NCBI GenBank assembly: GCA_003161195.1
Contig: PMOV01000165.1
Location: 17,150 to 22,965, forward strand
Source: Acidobacteriota bacterium
GTDB taxonomy: Bacteria; Acidobacteriota; Terriglobia; Acidiferrales; UBA7541
DNA length: 5,816 bases
Reading direction: 5' to 3'
Both the position numbers and the translations under genes were made by a program. Shown one piece after another: positions 1-5,294 of this stretch; the stretch's first letter is position 1, and the number at the start of each line of letters is the position of its first letter. The notes below the pieces were generated by a model, which was not told the DNA's origin, made no database searches, and worked only from the letters and a program-made list of their open reading frames with translations.

Positions 1-20
1 GAGGCGAGCCAGGGTTTCAT
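1..20 (-). CDS. Start of a third gene in the leftward operon (truncated by window edge)
   Basis: Only the first six codons are visible, reading MKPWLA. The ATG at 20-18 overlaps the TGA stop of the DUF1365 gene (19-17) in an ATGA arrangement, which indicates translational coupling. A purine-rich AAAGGAG lies at 37-31 on the minus strand, 10 nt before the ATG, and is a good ribosome binding site inside the end of the DUF1365 gene. Six residues cannot identify a family. In many genomes the COG2907-DUF1365 pair is followed by a Cfa-family methyltransferase, so that is the first thing to expect. This expectation is an inference from context only. Confidence 0.7.
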
Positions 21-886
21 CCGGGCAAAGCTCCTTTCGCGGAAACCGTTTGGGGCTTGGAAAAATGGTCGGGCATGCACGGCGTTTCTGTTTCTGTGTT
101 CGCGGACGATTGCGGCGCTGGATGGCGCGTGCCTGAATGCGTGAAGACCGGGACGCGCTTGAGCCAGAGGCGCAGGGCTTGCCAGTGAATGGCGGCGATG
201 ACACGCAGGGTCATGAATGGATAGGTGGCGAGGACGCGGTGAAGTTCGCGGGCTTGCCAGGGGCGACGATCGAGTTCCAGCGTGGCGTCGAAGAAAGGCT
301 TTTCGGCGTGGTCGCCGGGCGCGCGGTGAAGAGTATTCATGTGGGCGATGAGGCGTTCGCCCGGCGGAGAAAAAATCCAGTCGTAAAGGATGTCCATGCT
401 CATGAACGGAGAGACGTGCATTTCCTTGGCGGTGGCGTAGCGCTGGGCGTTGCGGGACGGGAGGGCGCACGCGGCGCTGAGCCAATAATTGTGGCGCTCG
501 CCGAAGGTGCTGTTGACCTCGGCCATGAGCAAGGCGAGATTTGCGTGTTCGTCGTAGAAATAATAAAAAGAGACGGGATTGAAGACGTAACCGAGATAGC
601 GAAGATGCGTGAGCAGGAAGATTTTTCCATTGGGAAGCGCGAGGCCCTGCGCAGCGGCGTCTTGCACCAGTCGCGCGCGCAGCGATTGGGCGCGGTCGCC
701 GAAGTGATCGCGTTCGCAGTAGGCGATGACGTTCCAGCGGTTGTAGGCCGCCAGCGGGGAGACGCGCATGAGTTGCGGCAGGCGATCGATGTCGAGAAAG
801 GCCATGTAAACGGGATAGGAAAATGCGTGCGGCCGCGGAGTAAAGCGGCGGTGACGAAGTGTTCCAACGTAGAGCGCGGATTCCAT
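17..886 (-). CDS. DUF1365 (COG3496) family protein
   Basis: This 289-residue protein belongs to the DUF1365/COG3496 family, whose biochemical role is not established. Family landmarks run in order: the N-terminal segment after SALYVG with RHRRFTPRPHAFSY (11-24), then LRYLGYVFNPVSFYYFYD (95-112), EVNSTFGERHNYWL (123-136) and KEMHVSPFMSMDILYDW (154-170). The conserved His, Tyr and Asn residues in these blocks are typical of the family. The open frame extends another 112 codons upstream to 1222, but that stretch lies inside the flavoprotein gene and has no family character. The ATG at 886-884, only 2 bp after the flavoprotein stop, is therefore chosen. The last 40 or so residues are Pro/Ser/Thr-rich and look like an unstructured tail beyond the domain. 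It is co-transcribed with the COG2907 gene upstream and coupled to the next gene by ATGA. The family is confident and the function unknown. A role in lipid modification is inferred from the neighbours. Confidence 0.92.
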   Translation of the reverse strand: MESALYVGTLRHRRFTPRPHAFSYPVYMAFLDIDRLPQLMRVSPLAAYNRWNVIAYCERDHFGDRAQSLRARLVQDAAAQGLALPNGKIFLLTHLRYLGYVFNPVSFYYFYDEHANLALLMAEVNSTFGERHNYWLSAACALPSRNAQRYATAKEMHVSPFMSMDILYDWIFSPPGERLIAHMNTLHRAPGDHAEKPFFDATLELDRRPWQARELHRVLATYPFMTLRVIAAIHWQALRLWLKRVPVFTHSGTRHPAPQSSANTETETPCMPDHFSKPQTVSAKGALPG

Positions 887-888
887 GC

Positions 889-2151
889 CTAAACCTGCAC
901 CCCGAGCGCCCGGGCCACGCGCAGGGCCGAGTTTACGCCATCCTCGTGAAAGCCGTAAAACCAGTAAGCTCCCGCGAAGTGCAGGCGCTGCGCACCGCTG
1001 ATTTCTTTCCAGCGGCGTTGCGCCTCGAGCGCTTCGAGCGTGTACATGGGATGGTGGTAGACGAACCGGCGGAGGATTTTCTCCGGCCGAATCTGGCCAT
1101 TGGCGTTTAGCGTGACGCAGTAATTCTCCGGCACCGCTAGCGATTGCAGGCGGTTCATGTGGTAGGTCATGGTGACGGGGCCGCGACCATTGCGGGCGTC
1201 CAGGTGCAATAGATAGTTCCATGCGGCGCGGGCTCGCTCCCGGCGCGGCAGGAGCGCGTCGTCGGTGTGAAGGACAACGTCGTTGGCGGTGGTGCGGAAA
1301 TGCTGCAGGACGTCACGCTCGGCGTCCGTGGGATTTTCGATCAGCGGCAGGACGCGGTCGCTGTTCATGGCGAAGACCACGTGGTCGAAGCGCATGGCCT
1401 GGCGACCTTCGTGGAAGTGCAACGTAACGCCATCGGCGCCGCGTGCCACGGCTCGAATTGCCGAACTGGTGAAAATACGCTGGCGAAACGGGGCGCTGAG
1501 CGGCGCGATGTAGCGGTCGCAGCCGCCGGGAATGGTTTTCCATTGTGGATGGCCGTTGACGGTGAGCATGCCGTGATTGGCGAAAAAACGTACCAGCATG
1601 GCGGCGGGGAATCTTCGCAAAGTCCCGGGCGCACAGGACCACACCGCGGAAGCCATGGGGAAAAGATAGAATTCGCGAAATTCGTCACTGTAACTGTGCT
1701 CGTCGAGATAGTCGCCGAGGGTCACGGTTTCGGCCTGCGGGCTTGCGAGGAGCTTTTCCGCTTCGCAATTGAAACGCCGCAGCTCGCCGAACAAACGATA
1801 CGGGCGGGCGCGCAGAACGTTGCGGCGCTGCGCGAAATAGCCGCGCAAGCCGCGACTGGAATATTCGTACCCGGTCTTGCGGCAACTGACGGCGAAGGAC
1901 ATGTCCGAATCTACGCGCGGCACACCCAATTCTTCGAGAAGCTTAATGAGATTGGGATAAGTGCGGTCATTGTGCACGATGAAACCGGTGTCAATGGGAA
2001 GCGGACCGCGCGAAGACTGCACGGTGACGGTGTGCGTGTGCCCGCCGAGGCGCGATTCGCTCTCGAAAAGCGACACTTCGTGCTTGCGACTCAAGTAGTA
2101 AGCCGAAGCCAGGCCGGAGATGCCGGAACCAATAACCGCTACGCGACTCAA
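889..2151 (-). CDS. FAD-dependent amine-oxidase-like oxidoreductase (COG2907)
   Basis: This 420-residue flavoprotein has a near-perfect N-terminal Rossmann dinucleotide-binding fold: VAVIGSGISGL at 4-14 (GxGxxG at 8-13) and the ribose-binding acid E30 ending the second strand. RLGGHTHT (34-41) follows, as in amine oxidase/phytoene desaturase-type enzymes. IDTGFIVHN (53-61) and the C-terminal FAD-closing segment GAYWFYGFHEDGVNSA (394-409) are characteristic of the COG2907 group. No signal peptide or membrane helix is evident, so a cytoplasmic or membrane-peripheral enzyme is likely. The substrate is unknown; relatives oxidise or desaturate amines, carotenoids or lipids. The start is TTG at 2151-2149, supported by AGGA at 2162-2159 (7-nt spacer) and by the expected position of the Rossmann strand; an in-frame TGA lies upstream at about 2200. 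It is the first gene of the leftward operon, 2 bp ahead of the DUF1365 gene. Being divergent from the methyltransferase operon suggests joint control. Confidence 0.93.
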   Translation of the reverse strand: MSRVAVIGSGISGLASAYYLSRKHEVSLFESESRLGGHTHTVTVQSSRGPLPIDTGFIVHNDRTYPNLIKLLEELGVPRVDSDMSFAVSCRKTGYEYSSRGLRGYFAQRRNVLRARPYRLFGELRRFNCEAEKLLASPQAETVTLGDYLDEHSYSDEFREFYLFPMASAVWSCAPGTLRRFPAAMLVRFFANHGMLTVNGHPQWKTIPGGCDRYIAPLSAPFRQRIFTSSAIRAVARGADGVTLHFHEGRQAMRFDHVVFAMNSDRVLPLIENPTDAERDVLQHFRTTANDVVLHTDDALLPRRERARAAWNYLLHLDARNGRGPVTMTYHMNRLQSLAVPENYCVTLNANGQIRPEKILRRFVYHHPMYTLEALEAQRRWKEISGAQRLHFAGAYWFYGFHEDGVNSALRVARALGVQV

Positions 2152-2158
2152 AGTATTG

Positions 2159-2162
2159 TCCT
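2159..2162 (-). promoter_or_regulatory. Ribosome binding site deciding the TTG start of the flavoprotein
   Basis: AGGA at 2162-2159 on the minus strand sits 7 nt before the TTG at 2151. It supports the non-ATG start over the CTG further upstream at 2166, which has no comparable site. Confidence 0.6.
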
Positions 2163-2167
2163 GCAGT

Positions 2168-2178
2168 GTACTACGTAC
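2168..2178. repeat. Short inverted repeat GTAC-N3-GTAC, possible operator
   Basis: The sequence GTACTACGTAC has two GTAC half-sites around a 3-bp centre. It lies 17 bp upstream of the TTG start of the flavoprotein gene, just above its ribosome binding site. That position would let a bound protein block leftward transcription. The element is short enough to occur by chance, and I saw no second copy in the intergenic region. Confidence 0.2.
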
Positions 2179-2200
2179 GGCAGAGAGATACGGATGTCAG
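2172..2200 (-). promoter_or_regulatory. Weak promoter candidate for the leftward operon
   Basis: On the minus strand CTGACA (2200-2195) matches the sigma-70 -35 consensus at 5 of 6 positions. After a 17-nt spacer comes TACGTA (2177-2172), a poor -10 with only TA in place. The spacing is ideal, but the weak -10 suggests an activated or alternative-sigma promoter, or a chance match. The leader before the TTG start would be very short. Confidence 0.2.
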
Positions 2201-2414
2201 ACTTTTAAGAGCACACGGTCGGCCAAACTCTCTTCCCATCGCGAGACTCTGGCGGTACGCGTTGACTTACGAGAGTACATTTCCGTCCAGGATCTGCGAT
2301 TGGTGGCAACCCGCGTGCTTTCTTGCTGTTATGGAATGGCGTCGGGCTGCCGCGGAAACTATATTGAGCCGCAACTATCGGGCGCCAATCGCATCGGAAT
2401 GAACAGCGCTGACG

Positions 2415-2420
2415 TATAAG
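2415..2420 (+). promoter_or_regulatory. Candidate -10 element for the rightward operon
   Basis: TATAAG matches the sigma-70 -10 hexamer at 5 of 6 positions and lies about 70 nt before the GTG start at 2491. No good -35 hexamer is present 16-18 nt upstream, where the sequence reads around GCATCGGA, so the promoter would need an activator or another sigma factor. Another AT-rich hexamer, TATATT, lies at 2360-2365, also without a good -35. Confidence 0.3.
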
Positions 2421-2477
2421 TAGACTGGAGCCGTCCGTGCGGAAGACAATTAGCAACCGCGGGCGTTCGCCGGCCGT

Positions 2478-2482
2478 GGAGG
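2478..2482 (+). promoter_or_regulatory. Strong ribosome binding site fixing the GTG start at 2491
   Basis: GGAGG is followed by an 8-nt spacer and GTG AAG CTT. It is the best Shine-Dalgarno sequence in the intergenic region and selects 2491 over the in-frame GTG codons at 2437, 2476 and 2482. Confidence 0.75.
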
Positions 2483-2490
2483 TGAAAAGC

Positions 2491-2826
2491 GTGAAGCTTT
2501 TCCTGAAGTTGCTGTTCGCATTTATTTTTGTATTCATGGTCGGCATGACCATCCACACCAGTTTGCAGCAGCCGATCTGGCAGGCGCGCGGCGGGTTCGT
2601 TAACAATCCCTGGGCCGTGGCCACGCTGTACGATGCGTACTTTGGTTTTTTCACTTTTTTCTGCTGGCTGGCGTGGCGCGAACGTGCCCTGGCGTCGAAG
2701 ATCGTCTGGTTCATTCTGATTATGCTTCTGGGAAATATCGCCATGTCGCTTTATGTGCTTATTCAGCTGTTTCAGCTCAAAGCCAGCGAAGGCGTGGCCG
2801 CCCTATTCCAGCAGAAGGCGGCATGA
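2491..2826 (+). CDS. Small DUF1475-like integral membrane protein
   Basis: This 111-residue hydrophobic protein starts at a GTG with GGAGG 8 nt upstream. The longer frame from 2437 would add 18 mostly polar residues overlapping that ribosome binding site, so it is rejected. Predicted membrane segments lie at roughly 3-22, 45-63 and 68-93, with a short polar C-terminus. The block from NPWAVATLYDAY (39-50) through FFCWLAWRE (56-64) resembles the DUF1475 family, small membrane proteins of unknown function found in bacteria and plants. DUF2834 is a less likely alternative. It is the first gene of the rightward operon, and its TGA overlaps the next ATG (ATGA at 2823-2826). No catalytic motif is visible. 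Its position suggests an accessory membrane component for the DUF1295/methyltransferase pair, which is inference. Confidence 0.8.
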   Translation: MKLFLKLLFAFIFVFMVGMTIHTSLQQPIWQARGGFVNNPWAVATLYDAYFGFFTFFCWLAWRERALASKIVWFILIMLLGNIAMSLYVLIQLFQLKASEGVAALFQQKAA

Positions 2827-3335
2827 GCGCGGGATTCTTTTATCGCCGGCTAGTGCGCCCAATTCTCGATCTGCTCAAGCAGGGCGTCACGCCGGAGAAA
2901 CTGGCTCTTAGCCTGGCGCTGGGCGCGGTGCTGGGGATATTTCCGGCGCTGGGCTGGACCACGGCGCTCTGCGCCCTCGCCGCCCTGGCGCTACACTTGA
3001 ACCTGCCCGCGATCCAGATCGTGAATTATTTCATGTACCCCGCGCAGATCGCCCTTCTGATTCCATTTTTTCGCTTGGGCGAGCGGCTGTTTCGCGCACC
3101 GCATCTGCCCATTTCCGTGCCACAGATTTACGCCATGATTCACGTGAGCGTGTGGCACGCCATAAAGCTGCTGTGGAACACGACGTGGCACGCGATCGTC
3201 GTATGGTTCGTGCTGGCGCCGATCATCGCCGTCATTCTCTATTTCGTTCTGACGCCCATGCTGCGCCGGGTTTTGCGCCGCATGCAGGTTGCTACTCCGG
3301 CGAACGTCGCAGAGGCGGTTCCATGCTCGCGGTAG
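2823..3335 (+). CDS. DUF2062 family membrane protein
   Basis: This 170-residue membrane protein carries a DUF2062-type core: GVTPEKLALSLALGAVLGIF (21-40), PALGWTTAL (41-49) and the helix around HLNLPAIQIVNYFMYPAQI (58-76). Further helices lie at about 74-90 and 122-146, then a basic cytoplasmic tail (RRVLRRMQ, 148-155). The family's function is not established; members often sit near glycosyltransferase or lipid genes. The ATG at 2823 overlaps the previous stop, and AGAAGG at 2813-2818 is a modest ribosome binding site. The open frame runs further upstream to 2673, but that part lies out of frame inside the DUF1475-like gene and is not hydrophobic, so it is rejected. The 3' end overlaps the DUF1295 gene by 13 bp. 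The length fits a single-domain member. Confidence 0.88.
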   Translation: MSAGFFYRRLVRPILDLLKQGVTPEKLALSLALGAVLGIFPALGWTTALCALAALALHLNLPAIQIVNYFMYPAQIALLIPFFRLGERLFRAPHLPISVPQIYAMIHVSVWHAIKLLWNTTWHAIVVWFVLAPIIAVILYFVLTPMLRRVLRRMQVATPANVAEAVPCSR

Positions 3336-4138
3336 CCCTGACGCTCGCCCTTACTGGAGCCGCCCTCGTGGGCGCGATGATGCTGATTTTGTGGGCCATC
3401 CACTTGCTGATCAAGAACGCCGCCATCGTGGACGTGGGCTGGGCCGCGGGCCTGGGCATCCTGGCCGTTTACTACGCGTTCGCCGGTCCAGGTTACGTGC
3501 CGCGCAAATGGCTGATGGCGGCTGTCGTCGGGCTCTGGAGTTTGCGCCTCGCTACGTATCTGCTTTTTGCCCGCGTCATCGGAAAGCCCGAAGAAGGCCG
3601 CTATGTGCAGTTGCGGCGCGATTGGAAGACCAACCTGCCACTGCGCTTTCTATTCTTCTTTGAGTTTCAAGCGCTGCTGGATGTCGCACTCTCGCTGCCA
3701 TTTCTGCTGGCGTCCCTCGACGCTCGCGCCGGGCTAGGCGTCACCGCGTTCGTCGGAGCCGGCATATCGCTCGCGGCCATGCTGGGCGAGGCCATAGCCG
3801 ACCGGCAATTGGATGTCTTCAAAAAAAATCCTGCAAACCAGGGGAAGACCTGCCAGGCCGGGCTGTGGAAGTACTCGCGCCATCCGAACTATTTTTTTGA
3901 GTGGCTGATCTGGGTAGGTTTTGCGACCTTGGCCATTGCCGCGCCGTGGGGCGCACTCGGCGTCATCTCCCCCGCGCTCATTCTATACTTTCTGCTCGGC
4001 GTCACCGGCATCCCCGCGACCGAAGCGCAAGCGTTGCGTTCTCGTGGAGAGGAATATCGCGCATATCAGCGACGCACCAGCGCGTTTGTGCCGTGGTTTC
4101 CGAAACCGGTGGCACTCGATAAAGCGAGCGGTTCATGA
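3323..4138 (+). CDS. DUF1295 membrane protein, steroid 5-alpha-reductase/ICMT-like
   Basis: This 271-residue polytopic inner-membrane protein belongs to DUF1295 in the steroid 5-alpha-reductase/isoprenylcysteine methyltransferase superfamily. Visible parts are an N-terminal helix (about 3-30), IVDVGWAAGLG (35-45), GLWSLRLATYLLFAR (70-84), GEAIADRQLDVFKKN (155-169), the signature GLWKYSRHPNYFFEW (180-194), and the C-terminal block TEAQALRSRGEEYRAYQRRT (233-252) followed by FVPWFPK (255-261). The SRHPNY and EEYRAYQ blocks form the cofactor site in the superfamily. Reductase members use NADPH to reduce double bonds, while methyltransferase members use SAM; sequence reading alone does not separate them. 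The ATG at 3323 has AGAGG at 3311-3315 (7-nt spacer) and starts inside the DUF2062 gene; the upstream frame to 3152 is out-of-frame coding sequence. It is coupled by ATGA to the methyltransferase downstream, which suggests consecutive steps on one lipid substrate. Confidence 0.9.
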   Translation: MLAVALTLALTGAALVGAMMLILWAIHLLIKNAAIVDVGWAAGLGILAVYYAFAGPGYVPRKWLMAAVVGLWSLRLATYLLFARVIGKPEEGRYVQLRRDWKTNLPLRFLFFFEFQALLDVALSLPFLLASLDARAGLGVTAFVGAGISLAAMLGEAIADRQLDVFKKNPANQGKTCQAGLWKYSRHPNYFFEWLIWVGFATLAIAAPWGALGVISPALILYFLLGVTGIPATEAQALRSRGEEYRAYQRRTSAFVPWFPKPVALDKASGS

Positions 4139-5247
4139 GTTCCGAACAAGCGTCACACGCCAAGTGGTTGCCGGCGGCGCAGGAAAAACCCGAGGAACGC
4201 TTCTGGTATGAGCCGCTGCTCGAAAGCGGTCTCGTGCCCGATTCGTTGATTCGCGCGGCCATTCGGCGGATGTTGCGGGACCGGCTCGCGGAAGAAGATG
4301 CCGGCAGCGCGGCCGCCAACGACGCGAAATTGCTGAAGTTCATCGCGCACATGAACCAGAGCGCCATCGCCCTGCACGCAGACTCGGCCAACGCGCAGCA
4401 TTACGAAGTGCCTGCCGCATTTTTCGCCGCCGTGCTGGGGCCACACCGTAAATACAGTTCGGCATTTTACGATTCGCCGGCGGCCACGCTGGGAGAGGCA
4501 GAAGAGGCCATGTTGCGCCTGACCTGCGAGCGCGCGCAACTTGTCGATGGACAGGATGTGCTGGAACTCGGCTGCGGCTGGGGTTCGCTGACGCTGTGGA
4601 TGGCCGAGCAATATCCGCACGGCCGCATTACCGGCGTTTCCAATTCCGTTTCGCAGCGCACGAATATTTTAGAGCGCGCAGCACAGCGCGGCTTATCCAA
4701 CGTGCGGATCGTCACCGCGGACATGAGCGACTTCGCGGCGTCCGGCCAGTACGACCGCATCGTCTCCGTGGAAATGTTCGAACATATGCGCAACTGGAAG
4801 GCGCTGTTGGCGCGCGTAAGCGGCTGGCTGAAGCCGGACGGCAAATTCTTCCTGCACATCTTCACGCACACGCGCTTTGCGTATCCCTTTGCAGTGCGCG
4901 GCGCGAGAGACTGGATGGCGCAGCATTTCTTCACCGGCGGCATGATGCCCAGCGATGAGCTGCTGCTGCATTTCGACGAGCATTTGCGCGTCAACGAGCA
5001 CTGGCGGGAGTCTGGCTCACATTATCAGAAAACCGCGGAAGCTTGGCTCGCCAACATGGATGCGAATAAATCGCGCTTGCTGCCTTTGCTGGCGGCAACC
5101 TACGGCGCCAAGTCGGCGAAGAAGTGGTGGGTGCGCTGGCGCATCTTCTTTCTGGCGTGCGCGGAGTTGTGGGGCTATCGCTGCGGCCAGGAATGGATCG
5201 TCTCGCACTATTTGCTGGAGCACGCAGCTCGCGCCCAACGGCGATAA
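4135..5247 (+). CDS. Cfa-family SAM-dependent methyltransferase, CNMT-like branch
   Basis: This 370-residue class I SAM methyltransferase of the cyclopropane-fatty-acyl-phospholipid synthase family (COG2230) has SAM motif I VLELGCGWGSL at 142-152. Other family blocks are HYEVPAAFF (89-97), KYSSAFY (106-112), SVEMFEHM (211-218), FFLHIFTH (238-245), FFTGGMMPS (265-273), HYQKTAEAW (296-304) and a C-terminal ELWGYRCGQEW (344-354). Aligned by eye to E. coli Cfa, the bicarbonate ligands Glu239, His266 and Tyr317 are kept as E216, H241 and Y297, but Cys139 is replaced by S109 and Gly236 by E213. The VExFEHM form, LESGLVPDSLIR (29-40) and the C-terminal block recall plant coclaurine N-methyltransferases. 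The substrate could be an unsaturated phospholipid acyl chain (methylation or cyclopropanation) or an amine; I infer a lipid from the operon. No signal peptide is seen. The start overlaps the DUF1295 stop (ATGA). It is the last gene of the operon. Confidence 0.92.
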   Translation: MSSEQASHAKWLPAAQEKPEERFWYEPLLESGLVPDSLIRAAIRRMLRDRLAEEDAGSAAANDAKLLKFIAHMNQSAIALHADSANAQHYEVPAAFFAAVLGPHRKYSSAFYDSPAATLGEAEEAMLRLTCERAQLVDGQDVLELGCGWGSLTLWMAEQYPHGRITGVSNSVSQRTNILERAAQRGLSNVRIVTADMSDFAASGQYDRIVSVEMFEHMRNWKALLARVSGWLKPDGKFFLHIFTHTRFAYPFAVRGARDWMAQHFFTGGMMPSDELLLHFDEHLRVNEHWRESGSHYQKTAEAWLANMDANKSRLLPLLAATYGAKSAKKWWVRWRIFFLACAELWGYRCGQEWIVSHYLLEHAARAQRR

Positions 5248-5277
5248 CCAAGACGTGATAATAGATAACCATCGCTG

Positions 5278-5290
5278 GCCTCGCAGAGGC
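5278..5290. terminator. Weak hairpin between the convergent genes
   Basis: GCCTC-GCA-GAGGC forms a perfect 5-bp stem with a 3-nt loop in the 47-bp gap between the two convergent stop codons. Only a TTT (5294-5296) follows on the plus strand, and no T-run follows on the minus strand, so it is at best a weak bidirectional terminator. Its position is what makes it plausible. Confidence 0.3.
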
Positions 5291-5294
5291 GTGT

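Larger units (their letters stand above)
2152..2490. promoter_or_regulatory. Divergent intergenic region carrying the promoters of both operons
   Basis: These 339 bp separate the two divergent operons and contain no convincing gene. The short frames here have no family character and no good ribosome binding site. Both operons must start from this region unless transcripts read through it. I see weak promoter-like matches on each strand and a short GTAC inverted repeat near the leftward gene, all listed separately. I see no riboswitch, strong hairpin or tRNA. The region is long for the small number of sites I can recognise, so a regulator-binding array could be hidden here. Confidence 0.7.

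Noticed and set aside
137..892. 251-codon open frame on the plus strand opposite the DUF1365 gene
   Set aside because: Same reason: a mirror frame of a well-supported gene, with no motif of its own.
887..1222. 112-codon upstream extension of the DUF1365 frame
   Set aside because: It lies inside the flavoprotein gene in another frame, is Arg/Pro-rich with no family match, and the ATG at 886 directly follows the flavoprotein stop with the correct domain start.
1267..2208. 313-codon open frame on the plus strand opposite the flavoprotein gene
   Set aside because: It is antisense to a clear family member, its product has no recognisable domain, and long antisense frames are common in GC-rich genes.
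2262..2267. TTGACT as a plus-strand -35 box
   Set aside because: No -10-like hexamer occurs 16-18 nt downstream, where the sequence reads around CGTCCAGG.
2437..2490. Upstream GTG start for the DUF1475-like protein
   Set aside because: It would add 18 polar residues covering the GGAGG at 2478-2482, while the GTG at 2491 has ideal spacing to it and begins just before the first membrane helix.
2205..2744. 179-codon minus-strand frame spanning the intergenic region and the DUF1475-like gene
   Set aside because: No family features or good ribosome binding site; it overlaps a hydrophobic membrane protein gene that has a strong GGAGG.
4467..4994. 175-codon minus-strand frame inside the methyltransferase gene
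   Set aside because: Antisense shadow of a gene with clear SAM-binding and Cfa motifs; its own product is a Ser/Cys/Arg-rich string without motifs.
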